From Paenibacillus harenae DSM 16969 (GTDB lineage: Bacteria; Bacillota; Bacilli; Paenibacillales; Paenibacillaceae): a stretch of DNA of 64,000 nt. Below the pieces are notes generated by a model. The model was not told the origin of the DNA, did no database searches, and was given only the letters and a program-made list of their open reading frames with translations. Positions within the stretch are counted from its first letter, which is position 1; the number at the start of each line of letters is the position of its first letter. The position numbers and the translations under genes were made by a program. Where the stretch lies: assembly GCF_000422465.1 (NCBI RefSeq), contig NZ_AULV01000019.1:62001-126000 (forward strand). The letters run 5' to 3'. Below are positions 36,471-45,703 of the stretch, piece by piece.

Positions 36471-39143
36471 ATGAGGAAACAACAACGGCGCGTTAATGGA
36501 CTTAAATATGTTAAGCTTTGCTTTCTGATATTGATGATTTTGATGGCGGCTGCACAATCTTTTTCGACGGGCTTCGATCCGAGAGCCTCGGCGGCATCCG
36601 GCGGCTCTGTTTACTATGTAGCGCCAAGCGGCGATGACAATAATCCGGGTACGCTTTCCGAGCCGTGGAAAACGATCCAGAAAGCGGCGAATTCCTTATG
36701 GGCTGGCGATACCGTTTTTGTAAGGGGCGGAATTTATCAGGAATTCGTTACGATTAGGAGCTCCGGGTCCAAGGATGACGGTTACGTCACCTTCCAGGCT
36801 TATCCGGGAGAAGTACCCGTTATCGATGGAACTAATCTAATCATGGGAAGCGGTAAGAGCGCCCTCATTTATTTATCCAACGCCAGCTATGTCATTGTCG
36901 ACGGGTTCGAGCTGCGAAATTTAAGCGCGTCTAACTCATCCTTATACCCTGCGGGAATTCGGGTGAGAGAAGGCGGGGAGAACATACATCTATTAAATAA
37001 CAACATTCATGATATCGTACATACGGCGATCGATGGAAATGCGCATGGCATTCATATTTATGGGAATTCTTCTTCGGCTATCCGGGATATTAGAGTCAGC
37101 GCCAATGAGGTTCACCATTTGGTGAACGGGCGCAGCGAGGCGCTTACGCTAAGCGGGAATATAGACGGGTTTTCGGTCGACCATAATACGGTTCATGACA
37201 ATAATAATATTGGCATTGATATTGCTGGCTTCTACGGCGCGTGTTCGGGAGACTGCATCGATCAAGCAAGAAATGGCGTCGTATCGGATAATATCGTATA
37301 TAATATCGATTCTTCTGCGAACCCGGCATATAAAGGCGTCCATGCTGCCGGCGGCATCTACGCGGATGGCGCTACTAATGTGACGATTGAACGAAATCTC
37401 GTATATAACAATGATTTTGGCATCGAACTGGCAAGCGAATCTTCCGGTAAACTGACGGATAAAATCGTGGTCAGAAATAATATCGTGCATCATAATGATG
37501 GCGCGGGCATTATTATGGGAGGAGCGAGCTCCTCTAACGGAGGCGCCGCAGACAATATCATCGTGAATAATACCTTGATAGAAAACGACATGCTTAACCA
37601 AGGTTATGGAGAAATTACGCTGCAATGGAATACGGCAAACAATCGGATTATAAACAATATTCTTCACAGCTCCCCTAAAAAAAGATTTATACAGAAGTCA
37701 AATAACAGCGGGGCCGGAAATGTTGCCGATTATAATTTATTATTCAGCACAACAGCTGTCAATGCTGCGCCTTGGCAATGGGAAGGCGTATCGTACGGTA
37801 CATGGGACGACTATAAGACAGCGACGGGACAGGATAGCCATTCTATATTTGCTGATCCATTGTTTGCCGCATCGGATCCTAACGGGCAGCTAACAAGCGC
37901 TTCGCCTGCGGTAGACGGGGGACCGAACGAATGGACGGTTTCTGGCTCCGCAGATTATAACGGACAGACCAGAGTGCAGGGGCTTCGAGTGGATATGGGC
38001 GCAGTGGAGTACCAGCAAGCGGCTTCAACGCCGCCGCCTCCAAGCTCGCCGCCAGTGCTTTCCGAGCCAGCGGAGCCGCCTGTCCCGAATGCCCGGGCAA
38101 TTACCATTGACGGAAATTTATCGGACTGGGACGATATATCGCCATTAAGCGAAGGGACCTCCAACACACAAGTCCTGAAAGCTAGCATGTCAACCAATGA
38201 ACTTCATGTGTTTGTATACGGCAGCTTGTTGGAACAAAAAGGCCAGTTATACTTGAACACGGATCAAGATACAGGTACGGGCTTCCAAGCCCCATATTGG
38301 TCGACAAGCGGGGCGGATTACTTATTAGAGAATGGAAGGTTATATCAATACAGCGGAACAGGAGGGACGGACTGGGGCTGGAGAGAGGTAAGGGCGTACG
38401 ATGACTTAAAGAAATATGCAAGAACCAATACGGTCGTTGAAGTATCGCTCTTGCTTTCGGATTTGGGGATTTCGCAAGGCAAGCCTGTTTTTATGGGTTA
38501 TGTATGGATGGATTCCAGCTCTGACAAGCTGCCGGTCGGCAGGGAATTAATTGGTTTTGGTGCTTCTAACACGGAGCCGCCGCCTATTCCTTCAACACCG
38601 GAACCGACACCGGAACCGACACCGGAACCGACACCGGAACCGACACCGCCTACTTCGATCATAATGGATGGGGACGCGGAGGATTGGCGTTCCATTGAGG
38701 ACCTGGTGACGGGTTCGTCAAATCCTAAAGCTCTAAAGGTCGATAACTCGAGCGGCGATTTATATATGCTTCTTCATGGGAGCGAGCTGTCCGGAAAAAT
38801 TCAAGTTTATTTGAATACGGATGATAATCCCAAAACGGGTTATGTTTCGACAAAGTTTAGTTCCAGCGGAGCAGAGTTTTTGCTTGAGAATGGTACGTTA
38901 TATCGATATTCGGGAACAGGGAAAAATTGGTCATGGAGTAAGCTGGAGTCGTTAAAGACAAGCAAGAAATATTTCGTTAATATAGAGTGGATGGAGACGG
39001 CATTGCCGCTGACAAGCTTAAATCTTAAGACGGGTGATAGCCTAACCATCGGTGTGCTGCTGGGAGACTCCAGTCAAACGATGCTACCGAATAGCGGCCT
39101 TATGAAGACATACACCATTGCTGGGAATGAATCCGCTTTTTAA
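36471..39143 (+). CDS. Secreted right-handed beta-helix protein with two CBM9-like modules
   Basis: Signal-anchor region (about residues 16-46), then a DUF1565/parallel beta-helix domain (about 50-510) opening with VYYVAPSGDDNNPGTLSEPWKTIQKA and carrying many N-rich coils. Two homologous beta-sandwich modules follow (about 545-695 and 730-885), each starting with DGxxxDW and containing LYLNTD or VYLNTD, resembling CBM9-like domains. A PTPE linker separates them. The beta-helix fold is typical of polysaccharide lyases, epimerases and depolymerases, so it may act on the polymer made by the pel genes that follow. The ATG at 36471 is chosen because AAAGG abuts the TTG at 36456. Confidence 0.8.
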   Translation: MRKQQRRVNGLKYVKLCFLILMILMAAAQSFSTGFDPRASAASGGSVYYVAPSGDDNNPGTLSEPWKTIQKAANSLWAGDTVFVRGGIYQEFVTIRSSGSKDDGYVTFQAYPGEVPVIDGTNLIMGSGKSALIYLSNASYVIVDGFELRNLSASNSSLYPAGIRVREGGENIHLLNNNIHDIVHTAIDGNAHGIHIYGNSSSAIRDIRVSANEVHHLVNGRSEALTLSGNIDGFSVDHNTVHDNNNIGIDIAGFYGACSGDCIDQARNGVVSDNIVYNIDSSANPAYKGVHAAGGIYADGATNVTIERNLVYNNDFGIELASESSGKLTDKIVVRNNIVHHNDGAGIIMGGASSSNGGAADNIIVNNTLIENDMLNQGYGEITLQWNTANNRIINNILHSSPKKRFIQKSNNSGAGNVADYNLLFSTTAVNAAPWQWEGVSYGTWDDYKTATGQDSHSIFADPLFAASDPNGQLTSASPAVDGGPNEWTVSGSADYNGQTRVQGLRVDMGAVEYQQAASTPPPPSSPPVLSEPAEPPVPNARAITIDGNLSDWDDISPLSEGTSNTQVLKASMSTNELHVFVYGSLLEQKGQLYLNTDQDTGTGFQAPYWSTSGADYLLENGRLYQYSGTGGTDWGWREVRAYDDLKKYARTNTVVEVSLLLSDLGISQGKPVFMGYVWMDSSSDKLPVGRELIGFGASNTEPPPIPSTPEPTPEPTPEPTPEPTPPTSIIMDGDAEDWRSIEDLVTGSSNPKALKVDNSSGDLYMLLHGSELSGKIQVYLNTDDNPKTGYVSTKFSSSGAEFLLENGTLYRYSGTGKNWSWSKLESLKTSKKYFVNIEWMETALPLTSLNLKTGDSLTIGVLLGDSSQTMLPNSGLMKTYTIAGNESAF
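38595..38648 (+). repeat. 12-base tandem repeat encoding a PTPE linker
   Basis: Four exact copies of ACACCGGAACCG plus half a fifth encode Thr-Pro-Glu-Pro units between the two CBM9-like modules. It is a coding repeat that forms a stiff spacer and is likely to vary in copy number by slippage. Confidence 0.9.
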
Positions 39144-39164
39144 TTCAATACAGGGTAGAACGAC

Positions 39165-39236
39165 CTCCGTTGTCAAACGAAACGAGAGTTTAACGCTTTG
39201 ATGAAACTCGTCGATTTTTGGGCAACGGAGTTTTTG
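39165..39236 (+). terminator. Terminator between the beta-helix gene and the pel operon
   Basis: CTCCGTTG (39165-39172) pairs with CAACGGAG (39223-39230), with an inner stem AACGAG/CTCGT, and TTTTT follows. A TATAAT at 39338-39343 after it suggests a new promoter for the pel operon, although no good -35 is seen. Confidence 0.75.
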
Positions 39237-39361
39237 TGATGAATCTTTTGGCCTATTCTATTGATTTTCAAGGTTCTAAAATAACAATTTCGAAGCGGAT
39301 ATTAATTTTTGTATAGTTTTTGTACAGGTATCACGTTTATAATGGTTTACGGGGTGAACAT

Positions 39362-41530
39362 ATGAAAGTATTAATAACAGGCGGATACGGTTTTATTGGT
39401 TCTCACGTAGCAGAGCGCTTTCATCAAGAAGGCTACGAGGTGTTTATTATTGATGATCTTTCGACGGGCGATCGGGATAATATTACATTCAAGCATAGAG
39501 GCTACCAGCTCTCTGTCGAGGACCCGAAATGTGAGGAAATTTTCCGTTCTAATCGGTTTGATGCACTCGTACATCTGGCCGCTCAGGTAAGCGTGGCCGA
39601 ATCGGTCAATAATCCTAGATTGGATTCAGAATCTAATGTTATAGGCTTAGTTAATATGCTGAATCTGTCGAGAAAATATAAGGTCGGAAAGTTTTTGTTT
39701 GCTTCTTCTGCTGCCGTATATGGTTCCAACGATAAATTGCCGCTCGTTGAAACCGATGAGTGCAATCCGGTTTCTCCATACGGAATGAGCAAGTGGGTAG
39801 GAGAATCTTACTGTCAGAAATGGACGCAGCTTTATGATCTCGAAACCGTATGCTTTCGTTTCTCCAATGTATATGGACCGCGGCAAAGCAGTTTAGGCGA
39901 GGGCGGCGTCGTCTCCGTTTTTATGAATCGTGCTATGGCCGGACAACCGCTGCTTGTTTACGGGGATGGCGAACAGACGCGGGATTTTATTTATGTCGGT
40001 GATGTGGCGGATGCGATATTCCGGGCCTCCTACACCGCGATTTCCGGCATTTATAATTTATCTACAAATACCGAGAACAGTGTGAATGAACTGGTCAACG
40101 TGCTGCAGGAGCTGTATGAGGCGGGGCATGTTGAACATTCCGAAGCCAGATCAGGCGATATACGCCATTCTTCCTTGAGTAATGCCAAAATCAAACGCGA
40201 TCTGGATTGGGCGCCAATGTATGATTTAGCTGAAGGTCTCAAACGTACATACGCCTGGTTTCAATTGCGGCGTTCGAAGGCGGAGAGCGCGCCGGCCCTT
40301 GCCGCAGAGCCGTCTTCCCGGCGCCGGTTATATAAGCTCGTACAACCTTATGTAGAGAATATCATTGCCTTTGCTCTCACTGCTTGGATCGTATGGAATC
40401 AACAAGACAGCTCCTTCGGGCTTATCGAGCTCTTCTACATAACGATCATAGGGATTATTTACGGTAACCGGCAATCTATACTTGCGGTCATCCTGTCGGG
40501 CGGTTTATTTCTCATGGAGAAGCTGAATGACGGCCGCGAGCTGGTATCGCTAATGTACGATCCGGACATCTTCTTCCGGCTCGCAATCTACTTGTTTATC
40601 GGACTGGTCGTCGGGTATTCGATTGAGCGTAAAAACAGCTTGATCCAAATGAAGGAGAAGAAGCTGGAAGAGCTGAACGACCGGTATGAGTTTTTAAATG
40701 GGGTATATGCCGAAGTCCGTGAAGTGAAGGATGAATTGCAGCAGCGTATTTTGAATAGCGGCGACAGCTTCGGAAAAATTTATTCGGTTACCAAAGAGCT
40801 TGAAAGCCTGGAACCGGAAAAGGTATTTATAGGAACGGTTAATGTCGTAAAGTCGATAATGAACGTACAGAGCGTATCCATTTATACGGTTAGTCCTACC
40901 CGTTCCTTTATGCGCCTTGTTGCGCATGCCGGCGACGCGGACAAGTCTGTGGAAAAATCACTGCGGGTAGAGGATCATACTTATGTGCGGCGCGTGCTTT
41001 CTGACGGGATTGTGTTCGTGAATAAAGAATTAAGTTCTGAAGCGCCGTTAATGTGCGCGCCAATTTACCACAATGGAGAGATTGCCGCCTTGATCTCCAT
41101 CGAAGGGATGTCCTTCGATAAGTTTTCGTTATATTATCAAAACCTGTTTAAAGTCACGTCCGAGCTCGTTTCCTCCGCTTTATCACGTGCTTTGGCGTAT
41201 ATTGAGGCTGCTGAAGGGCGGCGGTATATCGAGGGAACCTCAATCTTAAAGAAAGAAGTTTTCGAGGGGATTCTGGCCAGCAAGCGGAAGGCGAAAGAAA
41301 CGCATCGTACACCGTATTTGCTGCTGGAAGGAGACATCAACCAAACAGCTTTGAAGCCCATATCAGATAAAGTCGCGAGCTTGCTGCGTGAAACGGATTA
41401 CATAGGTATGGTTCGAGAGGGACAGCTTATCGTGCTATTGTCCCAATCAACCGAGAATGATGCAGAATACGTTTTGTCCCGCTTTGCTCAAAACCAAATC
41501 AGCATGAGGGTTGTTAAAGGAGAGCTGTAG
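39362..41530 (+). CDS. pelD: UDP-sugar epimerase fused to PelD-like c-di-GMP receptor
   Basis: 722 residues in three parts. Residues 1-310 are an extended SDR sugar epimerase: GGYGFIGSH at the N-terminus, catalytic YGMSK (Tyr140, Lys144), GDGEQTRDFIYVGDVA. Residues about 330-430 hold three to four membrane helices, followed by a coiled coil. Residues about 460-620 are a GAF domain. The C-terminal part is a degenerate GGDEF domain: REGQL (685-689) stands where GGDEF would be, but an RxxD inhibitory-site motif (Arg676, Asp679) is kept. That is the pattern of PelD, which binds c-di-GMP and activates Pel synthesis. The epimerase could supply UDP-GalNAc. GGGGTGA precedes the ATG. Confidence 0.83.
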   Translation: MKVLITGGYGFIGSHVAERFHQEGYEVFIIDDLSTGDRDNITFKHRGYQLSVEDPKCEEIFRSNRFDALVHLAAQVSVAESVNNPRLDSESNVIGLVNMLNLSRKYKVGKFLFASSAAVYGSNDKLPLVETDECNPVSPYGMSKWVGESYCQKWTQLYDLETVCFRFSNVYGPRQSSLGEGGVVSVFMNRAMAGQPLLVYGDGEQTRDFIYVGDVADAIFRASYTAISGIYNLSTNTENSVNELVNVLQELYEAGHVEHSEARSGDIRHSSLSNAKIKRDLDWAPMYDLAEGLKRTYAWFQLRRSKAESAPALAAEPSSRRRLYKLVQPYVENIIAFALTAWIVWNQQDSSFGLIELFYITIIGIIYGNRQSILAVILSGGLFLMEKLNDGRELVSLMYDPDIFFRLAIYLFIGLVVGYSIERKNSLIQMKEKKLEELNDRYEFLNGVYAEVREVKDELQQRILNSGDSFGKIYSVTKELESLEPEKVFIGTVNVVKSIMNVQSVSIYTVSPTRSFMRLVAHAGDADKSVEKSLRVEDHTYVRRVLSDGIVFVNKELSSEAPLMCAPIYHNGEIAALISIEGMSFDKFSLYYQNLFKVTSELVSSALSRALAYIEAAEGRRYIEGTSILKKEVFEGILASKRKAKETHRTPYLLLEGDINQTALKPISDKVASLLRETDYIGMVREGQLIVLLSQSTENDAEYVLSRFAQNQISMRVVKGEL

Positions 41531-41531
41531 T

Positions 41532-42425
41532 ATGATCCCATTGATCTATGGAATATATGTCCTGCTGTCAGCGGCCTTGTTAGCTTTGATTTATCGAAAG
41601 TCTGTACGTGACTGGATGCTGCGGTTTGTTCTGGTTAGCGTCCTGCCGGTAGTCGGCTGGTTGTTTCCGGTATTTCTCCCCGGACATATGTTCAAGAATA
41701 GAGGCGAGAAGCTGGATGAATATATAACGAAACTGCATGAAGACTTGACACTGGGACATTTGGGCATTCATAGGAAGATCGAAGTGGAAAAGGAACTAAA
41801 TGTCGTTTCGATTGAGGATGCACTTATTGTCAGTGAGCACTTCGAGAGGCGCAGAGTGATGATTGATCTGTTAAAGCAGGATTCGGTCAATTATTTGGAG
41901 GTTCTCCAAACAGCCGTGAGCAATGATGATACGGAAACCTCCCACTATGCGGTAAGCGCCATTATGGAGGCGAAGCGCAAGCTGTCTTTGTCGATACAGG
42001 AGCTGTCCGTACGGTATGAGCAGAATAAAACGGATGAATATTTGCTGCGGACCTATGCGGAAGTATTGAAAGGGTTTATGAGAAGCGGCTTTTTGGATGA
42101 ACGGACGATGCGCAAATATATGTTTACTTATATCGAGGTACTGGAGCATCTGATTGCGAATGCCGATCATGTGGAATTCGCTTTTAAGGAGAAGATTTCC
42201 ACCGAGCTGAAGCTGGGCCAGTATACGGACGCGGAAGTTTCATGCCTTTCGTACATTGACAAGTATCCCCACAGCGAAACGGCTTACCTCTCCTTGATGG
42301 AGCTTTACTTCACAACCAAATCGGTAAGCAAACTGCAAGAAACCGTTACGCTGCTGAAAGGATCGTCTGTAAGGCTCACCAATCAAGGACTTACGATGGT
42401 GAGGTATTGGTCGGAAGGAGCATGA
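41532..42425 (+). CDS. PelE-like membrane protein
   Basis: Two N-terminal membrane helices (about residues 2-20 and 28-50) are followed by a helical, probably TPR-like cytosolic region of 240 residues. This resembles PelE, which bridges PelD and the synthase complex at the membrane. Sequence identity to PelE cannot be judged by eye, so the name rests mostly on position between the PelD-like and deacetylase genes. AAGGAGAG precedes the ATG, one base after the previous stop; the next gene starts one base after its own. Confidence 0.6.
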   Translation: MIPLIYGIYVLLSAALLALIYRKSVRDWMLRFVLVSVLPVVGWLFPVFLPGHMFKNRGEKLDEYITKLHEDLTLGHLGIHRKIEVEKELNVVSIEDALIVSEHFERRRVMIDLLKQDSVNYLEVLQTAVSNDDTETSHYAVSAIMEAKRKLSLSIQELSVRYEQNKTDEYLLRTYAEVLKGFMRSGFLDERTMRKYMFTYIEVLEHLIANADHVEFAFKEKISTELKLGQYTDAEVSCLSYIDKYPHSETAYLSLMELYFTTKSVSKLQETVTLLKGSSVRLTNQGLTMVRYWSEGA

Positions 42426-42426
42426 A

Positions 42427-44262
42427 ATGAAGAAGGAATTAAACTTCTCAAGAAATATATACATCATTTTAATCGTTATTTTATCTTTTGGGATTTTAAC
42501 TCAAGTCGCCCGTTCGCAGTATGTTCTTCAATTCAAGCATAACCGTAACCTTGTGGAGCAGCGCGATGAACTCTTTGCAAACATAAAAGCTCATCCCCCC
42601 GAAGAATTGACCGGAACGAATTACTGTATCGCATATACGGGAGCTGACAATTACAGTAATCGGCTGAAAGAGAACGCTGCCCGCACGCTTCAATATATGG
42701 GGAAGAAATCAACGGAATTCGATTTGGATAAGCAAGGTTTGAATCTGAATGACTGCGGCGTTCTGCTGGTAGCGGTTGATCAATTGAATCAAATAGGCGA
42801 TGTTAACGATTTCGACCGGTATGTGCGCGGCGGCGGTTATGTTTTTATGATGAGCTCGTTATTCATCGATACCCATTTTCAAGTGCTTTACAGGAAGTTT
42901 GGCATTACCTCTTTTGGCGATTTGAACGATATTCGTGGAATAAAACTGACGTCCAATGTGCTGATTGGGGAAAGTAAGCTCAAAATTGACGACGATTTTA
43001 TGATCAATTACTCCGCCAGCGTGGATTTGGACGAGAAATCGCAGCTTCTGGCCCAAAGCGCTGAAGGCATCCCGATCTTATGGAAGCGCGAGTATGGGGA
43101 TGGAGCTTTTGTTCTATTTAACGGAACGATGCTTCAGGAGAAAGTGAACCGAGGCTTGTTGGCAGGAGCGTTAAGCTTATTGGAGCCGGATTTTATTTAC
43201 CCCATTATTAACTCGAAAATATTTTTTATCGATGATTTCCCTGCCCCCGTGACGAAAGAAATCATTCCATCCATCTATAGGGAGTACAGGCGCGATGTTC
43301 CGGCCTTTTATAAGGATGTATGGTGGCCGGATATGCTTAAAGCCGCCAAAAAATATGATATCAAATATACGGCAGCGATTATTCAATCCTATAATGACGA
43401 TGTGTCCGGCCCATTCGAGCATCCGGTCGACGAGGATCGTTACGGTCTAATTGCTTACGGGCGCGAAGTAATCAAAAGCGGCGGAGAGATTGGCATTCAC
43501 GGATACAACCATCAATCCCTCGTATCTGACGAAGCGATATCCAAAGCCTTTGGTTATAACAGCTGGAAGAATTCTGCCGTAATGGAGGAATCCATCGAGG
43601 AAGTTCTAAGCTATGCGGGTGAGGCTTTTCCCAAATACGCATTTCTCTCCTATGTACCTCCTTCCAATGTGCTTGGCGCAGACGGCAGAGAGGCTCTGAA
43701 GAAGGCGTGGCCGCATCTATCCGTTATTTCCTCGCTATACCTGGAGGATGTTACCAATATGTCTTATGTGCAGGAATATGAAATCGCGGATGACGGCGTG
43801 ATTGAAATGCCGCGCATAACCTCGGGATATTTTGAGGACGTATTCGAACGGTGGGCGGAAGCGAATGCCATGACCGGTTTGGGCCTATTTTCCCATTTCA
43901 TTCATCCTGACGATATCCTTAGCAGCGCTCGAAGTAAAAATCAGAATTGGGGTAAACTCTATGAAAACTTTGTTCAGAAGGCAGAAAGATTTCAGGAGAC
44001 GTATCCATGGGTTCGCTCCATGACTTCGACTGAAGCGGCTCTTGATATGGCCGGCTCTCTAACAGCGCAAGTGAAATGGACGCAGGAAGAGAACCGGATT
44101 CAAGGTGATATTTCCAATTATCGCGATCCCCTGTATTTTATTTTGCGTTCGGATAAGAAGATCGGCAGGCTTACCCATTGCTCGGTAAAAAAAATAGATG
44201 CGAATACGTATCTCGTCGAAGCACATGATTCGAAATTCACGATTGAATTAGGTGGGTCATAA
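42427..44262 (+). CDS. Membrane-anchored polysaccharide deacetylase (PelA deacetylase-like)
   Basis: An uncleaved signal anchor (about residues 9-27) leads to an extracellular protein. Residues about 45-260 look like a Rossmann-type regulatory fold. The deacetylase part has the metal/catalytic pair Asp269-Asp270 (FFIDDFPAP) and the HxxxH motif His358-His362 (GIHGYNHQS) of NodB-like enzymes. A small beta domain ends the protein. In Gram-positive pel loci a separate deacetylase replaces the two-domain PelA of Pseudomonas. It should remove N-acetyl groups from the polymer outside the membrane, giving it positive charge. Confidence 0.77.
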   Translation: MKKELNFSRNIYIILIVILSFGILTQVARSQYVLQFKHNRNLVEQRDELFANIKAHPPEELTGTNYCIAYTGADNYSNRLKENAARTLQYMGKKSTEFDLDKQGLNLNDCGVLLVAVDQLNQIGDVNDFDRYVRGGGYVFMMSSLFIDTHFQVLYRKFGITSFGDLNDIRGIKLTSNVLIGESKLKIDDDFMINYSASVDLDEKSQLLAQSAEGIPILWKREYGDGAFVLFNGTMLQEKVNRGLLAGALSLLEPDFIYPIINSKIFFIDDFPAPVTKEIIPSIYREYRRDVPAFYKDVWWPDMLKAAKKYDIKYTAAIIQSYNDDVSGPFEHPVDEDRYGLIAYGREVIKSGGEIGIHGYNHQSLVSDEAISKAFGYNSWKNSAVMEESIEEVLSYAGEAFPKYAFLSYVPPSNVLGADGREALKKAWPHLSVISSLYLEDVTNMSYVQEYEIADDGVIEMPRITSGYFEDVFERWAEANAMTGLGLFSHFIHPDDILSSARSKNQNWGKLYENFVQKAERFQETYPWVRSMTSTEAALDMAGSLTAQVKWTQEENRIQGDISNYRDPLYFILRSDKKIGRLTHCSVKKIDANTYLVEAHDSKFTIELGGS

Positions 44263-44263
44263 T

Positions 44264-45703
44264 ATGAAAATTTGTATCATCGCGGAAGGGTCCTATCCTT
44301 ACATAACCGGCGGCGTATCCAGCTGGATTCATAGTATTATCACGCAAATGCCCGAGCATGAATTCGTGATCTATGCGATAGGAGCGCAGACGAAGCAAAA
44401 AGGGCAGTTCAAGTACAAGCTGCCGGGCAATGTTGTTGAAGTAAAGGAAATGTTCTTGGATGAGTATTTGTTTGAGGACGGGGAATGGGGGCACCGCTTC
44501 AAGTTGTCCCCTGACCAGCATCAGGATCTGGCTGCGCTGCTTAGCGGAGAAGGGCATATCAATTGGGGACGAATCTTCGAGCTGCTGCGCAGCAGCAAAT
44601 TCCGCAAAGCGGCTGATTTCTTAACGAGCAAAGATTATTTTGACATTTTGGAACAATTAGGGCGCGATAAATATAATCTGGTTCCGTTCACCGAGTTGTT
44701 CTGGACGGTCCGTTCGATGATCCTGCCGTTATTTCTAACGATACGTCATAACGTGCCGCAAGCGGATCTGTATCACAGCGTCTCGACGGGCTATGCCGGA
44801 GTCGTTGGCGCTTTGGCTAAGCACGTTCACGGGAAACCGCTGCTGCTTACCGAGCATGGCATTTATTCCAGGGAGCGCGAGGAAGAGATTATTAAAGCGG
44901 ACTGGGTGAAGGGCTACTTTAAGGATCTGTGGATCGAGTATTTCTATAGTTTATCGGGCTGTGTATACGAAGCGGCCGATCAGGTAATTACGTTGTTTAA
45001 CCGGAACAAGGAAATTGAAGTGGAGCTTGGCTGCGATGAAGAGAAGGTGAGCATTATTCCTAATGGAGTTAATGTTGACGGCTATGCCAATCTGAAGTCC
45101 GCGCCGCAGGATGGCAAGATTCGAATAGGCGCGGTTGTCCGAGTCGTTCCGATTAAGGATATTAAGACGATGATTCAAAGCTTCGCGTTAGTGAACCGTG
45201 AAGTGCCGAATGCGGTGCTGTATATTATGGGGCCGGTCGAAGAGGATGAGCAATATTATAAAGAATGCTTACAGATGGTCGAGGCAATGGAATTAGTCAA
45301 TATTGTATTTACGGGTGAAGTGCAAATTAAGGATTATATCGGGCAGATGGATATTTTAATGTTAACCAGCATAAGCGAAGGTCAGCCGCTTGCCATATTA
45401 GAGGGAATGGCTTGTTCCAAACCGTTCGTCACGACGAATGTGGGAAGCTGCAAGGAGCTGATTAATGGCTTGGATGACGGCATCGGTCCTGCGGGGCTTG
45501 TAACTCCGGTCATGCACTACGAACAAATCGCGGGCGGCGTCATTCAGCTGTGTCAAAATAAGGACCTTCGCGAGAGTATGGGAAGGAACGCTTACGAACG
45601 CGTACAGCGGTATTACAAGCATCAGGATTTTATTGCGAGTTACCGGAATCTTTATTCGTCATTGGGAGGCAGACAGAAGTGGCTGGAATCGGCTTCGAAT
45701 TAA
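44264..45703 (+). CDS. pelF: GT4 glycosyltransferase PelF
   Basis: Cytosolic polymerising glycosyltransferase of Pel synthesis, using UDP-sugar donors. The GT-B fold begins with MKICIIAEGSYPYITGGVSSW, the PelF signature. The donor-site E-x7-E is in SEGQPLAILEGMA near residue 380, after VVPIKDIKTMI. The ATG at 44264 has AGGTGGG upstream; a GTG four codons earlier is in frame but badly placed. Its 3' end overlaps the pelG start by 25 bases. Confidence 0.92.
   Translation: MKICIIAEGSYPYITGGVSSWIHSIITQMPEHEFVIYAIGAQTKQKGQFKYKLPGNVVEVKEMFLDEYLFEDGEWGHRFKLSPDQHQDLAALLSGEGHINWGRIFELLRSSKFRKAADFLTSKDYFDILEQLGRDKYNLVPFTELFWTVRSMILPLFLTIRHNVPQADLYHSVSTGYAGVVGALAKHVHGKPLLLTEHGIYSREREEEIIKADWVKGYFKDLWIEYFYSLSGCVYEAADQVITLFNRNKEIEVELGCDEEKVSIIPNGVNVDGYANLKSAPQDGKIRIGAVVRVVPIKDIKTMIQSFALVNREVPNAVLYIMGPVEEDEQYYKECLQMVEAMELVNIVFTGEVQIKDYIGQMDILMLTSISEGQPLAILEGMACSKPFVTTNVGSCKELINGLDDGIGPAGLVTPVMHYEQIAGGVIQLCQNKDLRESMGRNAYERVQRYYKHQDFIASYRNLYSSLGGRQKWLESASN

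Noticed and set aside
38595..38648. Short CRISPR-like or satellite array
   Set aside because: The repeat is in frame and encodes Thr-Pro-Glu-Pro linkers inside a secreted protein, with no spacers.
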